A stretch of 64,000 bases of DNA from Anaerolineales bacterium (GTDB lineage: Bacteria; Chloroflexota; Anaerolineae; Anaerolineales; Villigracilaceae): contig JANJTV010000055.1 in NCBI GenBank assembly GCA_024710905.1, positions 33,146-97,145 of the forward strand, given 5' to 3'. Shown one piece after another: positions 8,914 to 17,616 of this stretch. Within the stretch, counting starts at the first letter, position 1; each line of letters starts with the position of its first letter. Below the pieces are notes generated by a model. That model was not told the DNA's origin, did no database searches, and worked only from the letters and a program-made list of their open reading frames with translations. The position numbers and the translations under genes were made by a program.

Positions 8914-9726
8914 ATGCAAGACTGGTTCCTCGGCCTGCACCCCATTCAACAAGCCCTGGCCGGGACGTTGTTCACCTGGTTCGTCACCGCCCTCGGCGCA
9001 GCCACGGTTTTCTTCTTCAAGTCAATTGATAAACGCATCCTGGATAGTATGCTCGGTTTTGCCGCCGGGGTGATGATTGCGGCCAGCTTTTGGTCGCTGC
9101 TGGCCCCGGCCATCGAAATGAGCGAGGCCTCCGGGCAACCGGGCTGGCTGCCCGCCCTGGCCGGTTTCCTGCTCGGCGGCTTCTTCCTGTGGGCGGTGGA
9201 CAAGGTCCTGCCCCACCTGCACATGGGCCTGCCCACCAGCAAAGCCGAAGGGCTGAAAACCTCCTGGGGCCGCAACCTCCTGCTGGTCATGGCCATCACG
9301 CTCCATAACATCCCCGAAGGGCTGGCCGTGGGCGTCGCCTTTGGCGCAGCCGCTTCCGGGCTGCCCGGCGCTTCGCTGGCAGGCGCAATTGGCCTGGCCG
9401 TTGGCATTGGCCTGCAAAACTTCCCCGAAGGCGCGGCGGTTGCCATCCCGTTGCGGCGCGAGGGCCTGTCCCGGCGGCGTAGCTTCATGATCGGGCAAGC
9501 CTCCGGCATGGTTGAGCCGGTGGCAGGTGTTCTGGGCGCGGCGGCCGTCCTGCTCATCCAGCCCCTGTTGCCTTACGCCCTGGCCTTTGCCGCCGGGGCA
9601 ATGATCTATGTGGTTGTGGAAGAATTAATCCCCGAAGCGCAGACCAATCGCGACGTGCATTCAGCCACCATCGGCGTGATGATCGGCTTTGCGGTCATGA
9701 TGCTGCTGGATGTCGCGCTGGGGTAA
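8914..9726 (+). CDS. ZIP family divalent metal transporter
   Basis: This 270-residue integral membrane protein has about eight hydrophobic segments. The two signature metal-binding helices are clear: HNIPEGLAVG in helix IV and QNFPEGAAVA in helix V, plus a conserved C-terminal EELIPE. This is typical of the GufA/ZupT branch that imports zinc, iron or manganese. The first histidine of the second motif is Gln here, as in many GufA relatives. It probably belongs to the operon starting at 6152. Its last 66 nt overlap the antisense end of the alpha/beta hydrolase gene. Confidence 0.9.
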   Translation: MQDWFLGLHPIQQALAGTLFTWFVTALGAATVFFFKSIDKRILDSMLGFAAGVMIAASFWSLLAPAIEMSEASGQPGWLPALAGFLLGGFFLWAVDKVLPHLHMGLPTSKAEGLKTSWGRNLLLVMAITLHNIPEGLAVGVAFGAAASGLPGASLAGAIGLAVGIGLQNFPEGAAVAIPLRREGLSRRRSFMIGQASGMVEPVAGVLGAAAVLLIQPLLPYALAFAAGAMIYVVVEELIPEAQTNRDVHSATIGVMIGFAVMMLLDVALG

Positions 9727-10503
9727 ACCGGGCGACCCGGCTTTCAGGAAATCAACCACCAGCCGGTTGAACAGCTCTGGCTGGTCGACCGGCACCGCAT
9801 GATTGGCATTGGGCACGACCACCTGCCGCGCCTGCGGGATAAACTCGGCCAGCAGCCTTTGCCGCGCCACCGGAACCGTGGAATCTGACTCCCCCGAAAC
9901 GACCAGCGCGGGCGAAAGGATTTCCCCCAACCTGTGGCGCGAGTCAAACGTACCCAACGCGCGCATCGCTGCCCGATAGGCGCGCGGGTCAGCCGAGGCA
10001 ATCTGCTCTTCAGCCAGGCGGCGCAATTCGTCCTGTTCAGGGTGCGGGAAAACCCGCCGCGCCACCAGCTTTGCCTGCTGCGGCAGCCCCAGCAGGTGCA
10101 CCACCAACGCGCGCTGGATGAAATAAAACGCCTGGGATAAATTGTTGGGCCGCAAAGCCGCAAACGTGCTGACCAGCACCAGCTTGCCGGTGCGGGACGG
10201 GTGATCCAGGGCAAACTGCTGGGCAATCACCCCGCCCATGCTCAGGCCAATCACATCCACTTTTTCAATGCTTAGCTCGTCCAGCAGGCCCGCCAGCATC
10301 CCTGCCGCCCGTGGCAGGCTCCAACCATGCCCATCATAGCGTGATTGGCCAAATCCCGGCGCATCCGGCGCCAACGGGCGGAACCCGGCCTCCGCCAGGG
10401 CGGGCAACTGCAAAGCCCAGGAGGATCCATTGGCGCCCAGGCCGTGCAACAATAGCACGGCCTTTGAAGCGGTGGGATTCGGGTCGAGGAAGAAAAGTTC
10501 CAT
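9661..10503 (-). CDS. Alpha/beta hydrolase
   Basis: This is a 280-residue alpha/beta-fold hydrolase. Visible are the oxyanion-loop LLLHGLGANGSSW, the nucleophile elbow GLSMGG, a late acid in SGESDSTVP and the catalytic His in NANHAVP. The substrate cannot be read from the sequence. The ATG at 10503 is preferred over a TTG two codons upstream. The last 20 or so residues (GLPQRDIQQHHDR onward) look unlike the family and are read antisense to the 3' end of the ZIP gene, as if an earlier stop codon had been lost. The start follows the terminator hairpin of tatA closely and lacks a clear Shine-Dalgarno sequence. Confidence 0.88.
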   Translation of the reverse strand: MELFFLDPNPTASKAVLLLHGLGANGSSWALQLPALAEAGFRPLAPDAPGFGQSRYDGHGWSLPRAAGMLAGLLDELSIEKVDVIGLSMGGVIAQQFALDHPSRTGKLVLVSTFAALRPNNLSQAFYFIQRALVVHLLGLPQQAKLVARRVFPHPEQDELRRLAEEQIASADPRAYRAAMRALGTFDSRHRLGEILSPALVVSGESDSTVPVARQRLLAEFIPQARQVVVPNANHAVPVDQPELFNRLVVDFLKAGSPGLPQRDIQQHHDRKADHHADGG

Positions 10504-10506
10504 ATC

Positions 10507-10538
10507 CAAAGAAAAAGAAGGCCCCCAATCCGGGAGCC
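10507..10538 (-). terminator. Rho-independent terminator after tatA
   Basis: On the minus strand GGCTCCC and GGGGGCC form a 7-bp stem (one G-T pair) with a 5-nt loop, followed by TTCTTTTTCTTT. It closes the act-tat transcript just before the hydrolase start. Confidence 0.6.
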
Positions 10539-10549
10539 TCCCTGTACTG

Positions 10550-10744
10550 TTATTTCGGTTCGATGTTGCCGTCTTTGTCCGTGTTTTCCTGTTCGTCTTT
10601 CTTTTCAGTCAGGCTGTCACGGAATGCCTTCAGTCCGCTGCCCAGTTCCCCAAGTACTTTCCCAAAACGGCCGGGGCCAAAGAGCAGGACAACGATGACA
10701 AGGATAATCAGTAATTCTGGCAAGCCTAATCCAAACACGCGCAT
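10550..10744 (-). CDS. tatA: Twin-arginine translocase subunit TatA/E
   Basis: This 64-residue protein has one N-terminal membrane helix (LPELLIILVIVVLLFGPGRF), the Phe-Gly-Pro hinge, an amphipathic helix (GKVLGELGSGLKAF) and a charged tail, the full TatA pattern. TatA oligomers form the conducting part of the Tat export system for folded proteins. The ATG at 10744 has AGGAG 6 nt upstream. It is the last gene after the alternative complex III cluster, whose ActB1 subunit starts with a twin-arginine signal, so the position makes functional sense. No tatC is in the window. Confidence 0.93.
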   Translation of the reverse strand: MRVFGLGLPELLIILVIVVLLFGPGRFGKVLGELGSGLKAFRDSLTEKKDEQENTDKDGNIEPK

Positions 10745-10812
10745 TTTTTCTCCTTTACGGGAAATTTCCCGCAATGATTAATACCACACTCCACGCGCTT
10801 TGGCTATACCAG

Positions 10813-11493
10813 TTACGGCTGGGCGGCCTGCTCAATTTCCTTGGGCGTGCCCACATACAGCATTGGCCCGTTGGCCGGGGCGGTTGCCGGACGGCCCAGC
10901 GGCATGACCTGGCGACCGATGGTGGATTGGCCGTTGGGAGCATAGATCATCTGGTATAGCAGGGATGTTTCCCAGTCGCCGCCACCCAGGATGTCCTTGC
11001 CCTGGGCCTCGCCATTGGCGCGGCCAGAGCCAGCCAGGATTCCCGCATAACTGCTCATATCCAGATTCATCGTGGCTTTCTGCACATCCGCATAATGACA
11101 GGTGGTGCAGGCCGGGGCGCCGTCGTACCACAGGTTGGCTTCAATAAACAGCCGTTCAATATCCGCAGTATAGGTGGCCGTACACTCCTTGCCGGTCACA
11201 TCCACAAAGTCAAACGGTTCTGTTTCAGGGTAGCCAGCCGTCACCCAGGCGCCAATCAATTCCACGGCGCTGATCTGGCATTTCGGGCCAAGCGGCACTA
11301 CATTCGCGCCAACCTGCGGGGCGGGCAAGGTAGCCGCCACCAGGGTGGGAATGGAGGTGCGGGCTGGCTCCTGAACGCCGGTACAGGAATTGGTCGATTC
11401 GCAGCCGAGGAAATACATGCCAAAGACAAAGACCATCACAATCACCGGGATGCCCAGCAGGAATATAAATGTCAGTCCCTTAAGTTCTTTCAC
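10813..11493 (-). CDS. Membrane-anchored monohaem cytochrome c, accessory to the Act cluster
   Basis: The 226-residue protein has an N-terminal membrane anchor (FIFLLGIPVIVMVFVFGMYF), a spacer with several cysteines, and one CTTCH motif at about residue 125. A downstream Met in RQVMPLGRP could be the distal haem ligand. It sits 12 nt after actE and is probably co-transcribed, at the place where many act clusters carry actF. It may pass electrons from alternative complex III to a terminal oxidase or other acceptor. The start is GTG at 11493 with AGGAG upstream; a nearer ATG is out of frame and stops after two codons. It is not a recognised ActF, which is a multi-span protein. Confidence 0.75.
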   Translation of the reverse strand: MKELKGLTFIFLLGIPVIVMVFVFGMYFLGCESTNSCTGVQEPARTSIPTLVAATLPAPQVGANVVPLGPKCQISAVELIGAWVTAGYPETEPFDFVDVTGKECTATYTADIERLFIEANLWYDGAPACTTCHYADVQKATMNLDMSSYAGILAGSGRANGEAQGKDILGGGDWETSLLYQMIYAPNGQSTIGRQVMPLGRPATAPANGPMLYVGTPKEIEQAAQP

Positions 11494-11505
11494 AGCATTC
11501 TCTCC

Positions 11506-12027
11506 TTATGGTTGGGCCGGTGCATTGGCCTTCAACCAGCGGATGTAGTTGACCACATCCCAGCGGTCGCGCACGGTCAGGTTTTCATTCAGGGAGGGCA
11601 TGCGGCCAGGCACACCATTGGAAATCGTCAGGAACAGGGTGCCATCGGGCTTCCCCTGGGTGACATCACTCAACAGGTTGGCGGGCGGGTTCACCAGTGC
11701 GCCGCCGATCAGGCCATTGCCTTCACCCGCTGCGCCGTGACACATGGCACAATTGATGGCATACAACTGGCTGCCGCGCGCAATGGAAACATCATCCGCT
11801 TCCACCGGGTTGGATGGGGAGCCCTGGCCAGGCACAAATGCTGCCCCTTCGATCGGGATGGAACGGGAGGCCACCGGCAGGGGGGCTTCCATCGGGCCAT
11901 ACGACTCCTGGATTTCCATGAAAGAAATCCATTCGAGCTTGATGATGTCATAACTAATCAGCATCAGGCCGCCCACACCCAGGGCCACAGTCAGGAGGAC
12001 AATTGTCAGGCGGGATAACAGACTCAT
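11506..12027 (-). CDS. actE: Alternative complex III subunit ActE (monohaem cytochrome c)
   Basis: This 173-residue protein has an N-terminal membrane helix (LTIVLLTVALGVGGLMLIS), a conserved PVA.RSIPIEG segment, and a class I cytochrome c domain with CAMCHG and a Met ligand in GRMPSL. In alternative complex III, ActE is the haem c subunit thought to hand electrons to the terminal oxidase. The gene overlaps the end of actD by 4 nt (ATGA). Confidence 0.88.
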   Translation of the reverse strand: MSLLSRLTIVLLTVALGVGGLMLISYDIIKLEWISFMEIQESYGPMEAPLPVASRSIPIEGAAFVPGQGSPSNPVEADDVSIARGSQLYAINCAMCHGAAGEGNGLIGGALVNPPANLLSDVTQGKPDGTLFLTISNGVPGRMPSLNENLTVRDRWDVVNYIRWLKANAPAQP

Positions 12028-12575
12028 AAGGTTTGCAGCTCCGCAGGTCGAACAGATTCTGCCCCGGCATCTTTCAGCGCTTTCACGACAGTTTTTTCAA
12101 TCTCGGCAGGGCATTCAAACAACAGGGCAATATGCCCATCACTGATTTCCGGCACATATTCCTTGGGAGAATAAGACGGGAAGCGTGAGTCGAGGAAGAC
12201 GCCGAGGAACGTGCTGATCATCATCATCAGCATGGTCATTTCAAACAATACCACCACCGAGGGCGGCACAGGCAACAGGGGCTGGCCACCAACATAAACC
12301 GGGTACATCAGTGGTGTACCAAAAGCGAAGAAAACGCCAATTAGAAAACCAGTCACGGCACCGCCAAAGGCAAAGCGCGGCACATAGGATGGGTGCCGGG
12401 GGCGTCCCATCATCCCTTCGGTAATCGGGGTCCCGGAAATCACCGTGATGTGATCGTTGGTGATACCGTTCCCACGCAGGGCATCCATGCCGTGGGCAGC
12501 CGGGTCAATATCCTGGAAAACGGCCAGGAGCATGTTCTTTTTGGGTTCTTCAGTGAGCATTTTTTTCTCAGACAT
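12024..12575 (-). CDS. actD: Alternative complex III subunit ActD (DUF3341)
   Basis: This 183-residue protein matches the DUF3341 pattern: a soluble N-terminal part (LLAVFQDIDPA), two central membrane helices (FAFGGAVTGFLIGVFFAF and VVLFEMTMLMMMISTFLG) and a soluble C-terminal part ending in a ferredoxin-like segment. ActD has no cofactor and packs against the core membrane subunit. The ATG at 12575 has GGAG 8 nt upstream; the gene follows actC by 13 nt. Confidence 0.9.
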   Translation of the reverse strand: MSEKKMLTEEPKKNMLLAVFQDIDPAAHGMDALRGNGITNDHITVISGTPITEGMMGRPRHPSYVPRFAFGGAVTGFLIGVFFAFGTPLMYPVYVGGQPLLPVPPSVVVLFEMTMLMMMISTFLGVFLDSRFPSYSPKEYVPEISDGHIALLFECPAEIEKTVVKALKDAGAESVRPAELQTL

Positions 12576-12588
12576 GGTGATTCTCCAC

Positions 12589-14046
12589 TTACTCCAGATC
12601 GCTCACAGTAACGACCGGCTCCTTGCCATAGCGACGAATCGAGTGAGCCAGCTGGCCTTCCTGAACCTCCCAGACCGGCACAAGCGGGATCAGCTTGGAT
12701 GCAATCATATACAGCAGAATGAAGAAGGCCACCGTCCCGATAAAGATCGGGATTTCGACACCTGGTTCAATGCCCTGCCCGCCCATAAACGGCATACGGT
12801 TAACCTGGAGCGAGACAGGAACGATGATATAACGTTCAGCCCACATCCCAATATTGGCCGCCAAACCAACCCCGAACAAAATCACCGGGTTTCTTCGCCA
12901 ATTTTTGTTCCACAAGACCAGCCATTGGATGGCAATATTGGTAATCAACATCAGGAACCATACCCACCCATCCGGCCCGGCCTCATGGAAGTGGAGCAAC
13001 TCGTCTGTAAACTTGTCACCACCGTACCACTGAACCATGTAATCATTAAAGAAGAAATAAGCCCAGACCATGGAGATGATCAACATCAGTTTGCCAAGGG
13101 CATCAAAGTGTTCGGGGCGGATGAAGTAATCCATATGCTTCATGGTGTAGCGGATCAGGATGACCACCATGGCCACCGCCGAAACACCCGACTGCAACGC
13201 GCCAACCACGAAGTACGGGCCAAAGATGGTCGAACTCCAGCCGGGGCGCATGGCCGCGGCAAAGTCCCAGGACACAATGGTGTGCACCGAGAACATGATC
13301 GGCAGGATGGCAAACGCGAAGATGTTCAACGCATGGCGCAGGTGAGTCCACTCCCCTTCCGTGCCGCGCCAGCCAAGGGCAAGGATGCTGTATAGTTTCT
13401 TGCGCCAGCCGGTGGAACGATCACGCGCCATTGCCAGGTCCGGGATAAGCGGCAGGAACAGGTACATGGTCGAAGACAACAGATAGGTATTAATCGCCAG
13501 GAAGTCCCACATCAGCGGGGAGTGGAAATTCGTCCACAATTGGCGCTGGTTGGGGAACGGGAACATCCAGTAGGCCAGCCAGACACGACCCATGTGGGCA
13601 AAGATCTGCACACCGGCCTGGGCCAGGCTGAAGGTGGTCATCAACTCGGCCATGCGGGTGAACGGGCGGCGGAACTCGGCTTTGAACACTCGCAGCAAGG
13701 CCGACACGAACGTACCGGCGTGGCTGATACCGATCCAGAACACGGTATGCAACAGGAAGAAACTCCAGAACAAGGGACGATTCACGCTGGCGGTAGTGAG
13801 ACCTTCGATGATCATATAGCCCCAGGCGCCAAACAACCCAAGCGCAACGATCACCGCCAGGATTGCAGCAACCACCCAGAAAGACCAGTGTGTATCATGC
13901 ATCGACTCCATGACCATCGCGTTCATTTCGCCGCGAGGTTTGGGGTCGAGCATCAGGTGTTCCTTGCGCAGCTCCGCTTCGTGGTCATGCTCATGGGCAT
14001 GATCGTGGCCGTGTGCGCCCGAAAGAGATTTAGCCATTACGGCCAT
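12589..14046 (-). CDS. actC: Alternative complex III subunit ActC (NrfD/PsrC-like quinol-binding membrane protein)
   Basis: The 485-residue protein has an N-terminal His-rich tail (GHDHAHEHDHE) followed by about ten membrane helices of the NrfD/PsrC family, for example WVVAAILAVIVALGLFG and IAIQWLVLW. ActC is a quinol-oxidising and possibly proton-translocating subunit that receives electrons through the iron-sulfur subunit. The start at 14046 overlaps actB2 by 17 nt and has GGGAGG 5-6 nt upstream; a second ATG three codons later is possible. The His-rich leader could bind metal, which is inference. Confidence 0.92.
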   Translation of the reverse strand: MAVMAKSLSGAHGHDHAHEHDHEAELRKEHLMLDPKPRGEMNAMVMESMHDTHWSFWVVAAILAVIVALGLFGAWGYMIIEGLTTASVNRPLFWSFFLLHTVFWIGISHAGTFVSALLRVFKAEFRRPFTRMAELMTTFSLAQAGVQIFAHMGRVWLAYWMFPFPNQRQLWTNFHSPLMWDFLAINTYLLSSTMYLFLPLIPDLAMARDRSTGWRKKLYSILALGWRGTEGEWTHLRHALNIFAFAILPIMFSVHTIVSWDFAAAMRPGWSSTIFGPYFVVGALQSGVSAVAMVVILIRYTMKHMDYFIRPEHFDALGKLMLIISMVWAYFFFNDYMVQWYGGDKFTDELLHFHEAGPDGWVWFLMLITNIAIQWLVLWNKNWRRNPVILFGVGLAANIGMWAERYIIVPVSLQVNRMPFMGGQGIEPGVEIPIFIGTVAFFILLYMIASKLIPLVPVWEVQEGQLAHSIRRYGKEPVVTVSDLE

Positions 14047-14824
14047 AAGGCCCTCCCTTGAGATAGGTTACGTTCGGCAGGGTGCCGAGGTCTTCCAGCA
14101 GTTTGAAGTTGCGGCCTTCACGCGCCAGTTTGCTGACCTTTGTTTCGGGGTCATCGATACGACCAAAAACAATTGCATCTGCCGGGCAAGCCTGCGCACA
14201 GGCGGGTTGGACTTCGCCATCGAAAACATCGCGACCTTCAGCCTTGGCGGTATCCTGTGCCTGGTGGATGCGTTGCACACAAAAGGTACATTTTTCCATC
14301 ACACCGCGACGACGGACGGTCACATCCGGATTGAACTGGTTATGCAGCGGGAAGACCAGCTCCCCGGCTTCGTTGGTATAAGCATGTTCGGGCTTGAGCG
14401 CATAATCTGCCCAGTTAAAGGTACGGGCAACGTACGGGCAGTTGTTCGCGCAATACCGTGTACCCACACAACGGTTATACACCTGCACGTTAAGTCGTTC
14501 CGCCTCGCTGTGCACGGAGGCAAACACCGGGCAGACCGGCTCACAGGGCGCAGAACCACACTGCTGGCACATCACCGGCTGGTATTCCGTCTTCACCTCG
14601 GGATATTCACCATCCCACAGGCGCTCGACGCGCATCCAGTTCATCTGGCGGCCATAGGCAGCTTCTTCTTCCCCCACAAACGGAATGTTGTTTTCCATGG
14701 CGCAGGCGGCCACACAGGCCTGACAACCGGTGCAAAGGTCCATATCCACGACCATGCCCCATTTGCCTTCTTCGCCTTCCTTCCACTGAGCCTTGAATTC
14801 AGGGATTTTATATTCAGTAGCCAT
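14030..14824 (-). CDS. actB2: Alternative complex III iron-sulfur subunit ActB2
   Basis: The protein has 264 residues and four cysteine clusters in ferredoxin arrangement: CTGCQACVAAC, CQQCGSAPCEPVC, the variant CVGTRYCANNC, and CTFC with CAQACP. They imply three or four [4Fe-4S]/[3Fe-4S] centres. It corresponds to the C-terminal iron-sulfur half of the fused ActB of other lineages, here a separate gene 20 nt after actB1. It should wire the quinol site to the pentahaem ActA. The ATG at 14824 has AGGAG 8 nt upstream. Confidence 0.93.
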   Translation of the reverse strand: MATEYKIPEFKAQWKEGEEGKWGMVVDMDLCTGCQACVAACAMENNIPFVGEEEAAYGRQMNWMRVERLWDGEYPEVKTEYQPVMCQQCGSAPCEPVCPVFASVHSEAERLNVQVYNRCVGTRYCANNCPYVARTFNWADYALKPEHAYTNEAGELVFPLHNQFNPDVTVRRRGVMEKCTFCVQRIHQAQDTAKAEGRDVFDGEVQPACAQACPADAIVFGRIDDPETKVSKLAREGRNFKLLEDLGTLPNVTYLKGGPYGRNG

Positions 14825-14844
14825 GATGAATTCTCCTTATACCT

Positions 14845-17025
14845 CTAGTGTTCTTCCAGGCCGTACCCATAAACACCCAGGCGGCTTTCGAGCCGGGCCA
14901 GCTTGACGTTTTCGCCGGTTTTCTTGATTTCAACCTTGAAACCGGCAAAAGCCAGATCCCCGGCCTCATTCAACACTTCACCAAACAAATCCGCCGGGTT
15001 TACACCGCGATTCTGGGCATAACGACCATAAGCGGTGTGCCCCTGCCCGAAGGGGATGGCCAACACGCCAGGGTGAATAGCCGGGTAGAAATACACCGAA
15101 GCGCGCACCTTGCCAAACGGCGAGACCAATTCGACCACATCTTCATCATGCAGACCCAGGTGCTTGCCTGTCTCGGGATTAATTTCGATCCAGGTGTTCC
15201 ACATCACCGTTGTGGTCGGGTCAGGGGTTTCCTGGAGCCAGGGTTTATTCGCGCCAGCCTCCGCCAGGATGGGCGAAACAAACGGATACAGGTGGAATTC
15301 ACCATCCCCGGAATAAATGGCACTGGCAACCTGAAGCGGTTTATCCAGCGCGCCGGATGCCGGGGTACCCAGGCGGGAACCATTGGTCCACCAGCCGCCA
15401 TATTGCTGGAATTGCACCCAGAAGGTGCTGATCTCAGCCGCCGCAAAGAAACCATCCTGTGCGCCGACCAGCGGGGCAACCTTGCTCTGGATGTAAGCCA
15501 CCTCGTCCGTGAAAGGCAGGGCCCTGGCCGCATTGCCACCCATCTGTGCGGCGGCAGCCAGCAGCAAATCTGCTGTTGCCATCGTGTTAAAGAAAGGAGC
15601 CACGGCAGGCTGGGCGCCGGAAAGCACGCCCTGGCCAGAACCAGTGGGGACACGCTGGTAACCCCACGACTCAAGGCCCGTATGATCCGGGAAGATAAAA
15701 TCAGCCTGCATGGCTGTTTCGTCCGGGAAAGAAGCAAACGAAACAAGTGTATTCACTTTGCCAAGTGCGGCTTCAAACCCAAGCGCTTTCGGCAACTCAA
15801 AGACCGGGTTGACGCCATGCACGAACAGGGTTTTCACCTGGCCATCATTCATTCGCTTGATAAAAGCGGCCATCTCTTTTGAATTGGCAGGCCGGTGATA
15901 GGCATCATTGTCAGGGGTCGTTGCATTAAAGGAAACGCCACCGGGTTGGCCCAAATTACCTGCCAGCGCATTCAACGAAAGGATCGCCTTGGCGGCATCC
16001 AGGCCGTTGGTCTGGCCGAGCGGCGCACCACCAGGGATGGCCAATGCAGCAGTAGAAGCTGCAAAGATGCCCGCCAGACGCTCAAGTGTCTCATGTGAAA
16101 CGCCGGACTGCGTAACCACCTCATCAACATCAACGCCTTGATAGGCGGCCACTGCACGACCCTGGATTTCAGCAACCAGTTTGCCGAGCGCCAGCGCCAC
16201 CTGGCCTTCTGTGCCCGGCCGGACGGGAATCCACTCATCCGCCTTGACCGCCGTTTGCGACATGCGCGGCTCAAAATGGACCAGATAACCGCGTTTGCCG
16301 GGCGTTCCACGGCGCATCTTTGCAAATCCGCGTGTGTAGGCCACCGGGGAAACCCAGGTTTCAAGGAAGTTCGCGCCGAACGAGAAGGTCACGTCTGCAT
16401 TGGCAAGATCAAAGAACAGGTTGTTCGGCTGGCCGAACAACGCCCGGGAGGCCTCTCCCAGGGTGGCGCGGGCCTCGAACATGCCCAGCGCACCAAAGCG
16501 AACCGGAGCCGGCGCGCCCAGGGCTTTCGCCAGGTCAGAGACCAGGTCAAAAATATGATCGGGGGCCATGCCCACCAGGAAGGCGATCTCACCGGGGCTG
16601 GTATCTTTCAGCAAACCGGAAACGGTCATCAGGGCGGCATCCCAATCCATCTCTTCAAAAGCACCGGAGCCGCGCCCGTTCTGGCGGCGCGGGCTTTGGA
16701 TGCGATCCGGGTTATACAAACCCTGCAGGGTGGCCTGGCCGCGGCTGCATGTCTTGCCCAGGTTTACCGGGTTAAACTTGTTCCCCTCCACCTTAATGGC
16801 GCGTCCTTGCATGGTCCGTACCACCAGGCCGCAGCCAGCTGCACACTCCCGGCAGGTGGTTGCATAATAAGTACTCTGCCCGTTGTAGTTATACTCGGGC
16901 ATCTGTGTGTACGGCTCGCGCACAACATAGCGGGAGGCAGGGCCACAGCCAGTCAGTACAGCGGTGGCAGCAGCGCCAGTACCCACTAATTTTAGAAAGT
17001 CGCGCCGGGAAATTTTTCCACTCAT
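14845..17025 (-). CDS. actB1: Alternative complex III subunit ActB1 (molybdopterin-oxidoreductase-like, Tat signal)
   Basis: The 726-residue protein starts with a twin-arginine signal (SRRDFLKLVG), and the signal segment ends at a Cys (LTGC) that could be lipid-modified. The rest is the molybdopterin-oxidoreductase-like fold. A C-x2-C-x3-C plus distal C pattern (CRECAAGC, then GKTCSRG) remains near residues 58-95, so the N-terminal cluster-binding motif of Mo-bisPGD enzymes may be kept, although in studied Act complexes this half is regarded as cofactor-free. The gene begins 24 nt after actA. Tat export fits the downstream tatA. Confidence 0.92.
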   Translation of the reverse strand: MSGKISRRDFLKLVGTGAAATAVLTGCGPASRYVVREPYTQMPEYNYNGQSTYYATTCRECAAGCGLVVRTMQGRAIKVEGNKFNPVNLGKTCSRGQATLQGLYNPDRIQSPRRQNGRGSGAFEEMDWDAALMTVSGLLKDTSPGEIAFLVGMAPDHIFDLVSDLAKALGAPAPVRFGALGMFEARATLGEASRALFGQPNNLFFDLANADVTFSFGANFLETWVSPVAYTRGFAKMRRGTPGKRGYLVHFEPRMSQTAVKADEWIPVRPGTEGQVALALGKLVAEIQGRAVAAYQGVDVDEVVTQSGVSHETLERLAGIFAASTAALAIPGGAPLGQTNGLDAAKAILSLNALAGNLGQPGGVSFNATTPDNDAYHRPANSKEMAAFIKRMNDGQVKTLFVHGVNPVFELPKALGFEAALGKVNTLVSFASFPDETAMQADFIFPDHTGLESWGYQRVPTGSGQGVLSGAQPAVAPFFNTMATADLLLAAAAQMGGNAARALPFTDEVAYIQSKVAPLVGAQDGFFAAAEISTFWVQFQQYGGWWTNGSRLGTPASGALDKPLQVASAIYSGDGEFHLYPFVSPILAEAGANKPWLQETPDPTTTVMWNTWIEINPETGKHLGLHDEDVVELVSPFGKVRASVYFYPAIHPGVLAIPFGQGHTAYGRYAQNRGVNPADLFGEVLNEAGDLAFAGFKVEIKKTGENVKLARLESRLGVYGYGLEEH

Positions 17026-17049
17026 TCCTTATATCCTCTCAGCCCCGGT

Positions 17050-17616
17050 TTAATAGTGGCAGGTTTCACAGGAGAGCAGCTTGGCTCGCTTCTCGGGGTC
17101 ATCCTGTGTTTTCTGCTGATGGCAGGTGATACACCAGCCCATATTGACGGTCTGTTGTAACTCGGCCACAACCTGCTTGCTCATGTCGCCATGGCAAACT
17201 TCGCAGTTCAGGCCTGCAGCCACATGCGGACGATGATTAAAATGTACAAAATCAGGAACGATATACACCGGAACCCACGGGATGGGCTCATTACGCTCTA
17301 CATATCCGCGTAATTTCTCCAGCTCGGCAGGCCATTGCACCGATGGGTCTTCATACTTCTTCAACTGTTGGTGGCAGCCCCAGCACTTATTCTGGGTCGG
17401 CAACCCTGCCGAAGCCTGCCGGAAAGCCCCCGGGTGGCAGTACAAACACTGAATCTGCAACCCAACGTGCACGTTATGGGGGAATTCAATCGGCTGCTCA
17501 GGCGGAACCTGGGTCTGGTACACCATCCAGCCTGCCCCGCTCACCAAGGCCAGGAAGCCGATCAGCAACGTGTACTGGACCGCGGGCTTCTTCAATATAT
17601 CAATAAGTTTCTGCAT
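17050..17616 (-). CDS. actA: Alternative complex III subunit ActA (pentahaem cytochrome c)
   Basis: This 188-residue protein has an N-terminal membrane anchor (YTLLIGFLALVSGAGWMVY), the conserved IEFPHNVHVG segment, and five haem motifs CLYCH, CWGCH, CEVCH, CITCH and CETCH. That is the ActA signature, the electron exit wire of alternative complex III. The ATG at 17616 has GGAG 7 nt upstream and begins just before the anchor; the frame stays open 36 codons further upstream, but those codons look non-coding. It is the first gene of the act operon, which runs to tatA on the minus strand. Confidence 0.93.
   Translation of the reverse strand: MQKLIDILKKPAVQYTLLIGFLALVSGAGWMVYQTQVPPEQPIEFPHNVHVGLQIQCLYCHPGAFRQASAGLPTQNKCWGCHQQLKKYEDPSVQWPAELEKLRGYVERNEPIPWVPVYIVPDFVHFNHRPHVAAGLNCEVCHGDMSKQVVAELQQTVNMGWCITCHQQKTQDDPEKRAKLLSCETCHY

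Noticed and set aside
10813..11493. Reading this gene as ActF
   Set aside because: ActF is a multi-span NrfD-like protein, whereas this product has one membrane helix and one CXXCH motif.
11483..11496. ATG close to the strong AGGAG before the accessory cytochrome
   Set aside because: That ATG is followed by CTG TGA and closes at once; the GTG at 11493 is in frame with the haem protein.
12457..13395. Long plus-strand frame antisense to actC
   Set aside because: It is a shadow of a strongly supported membrane-protein gene, and its His/Gln/Asp-rich composition is that of an antisense frame.
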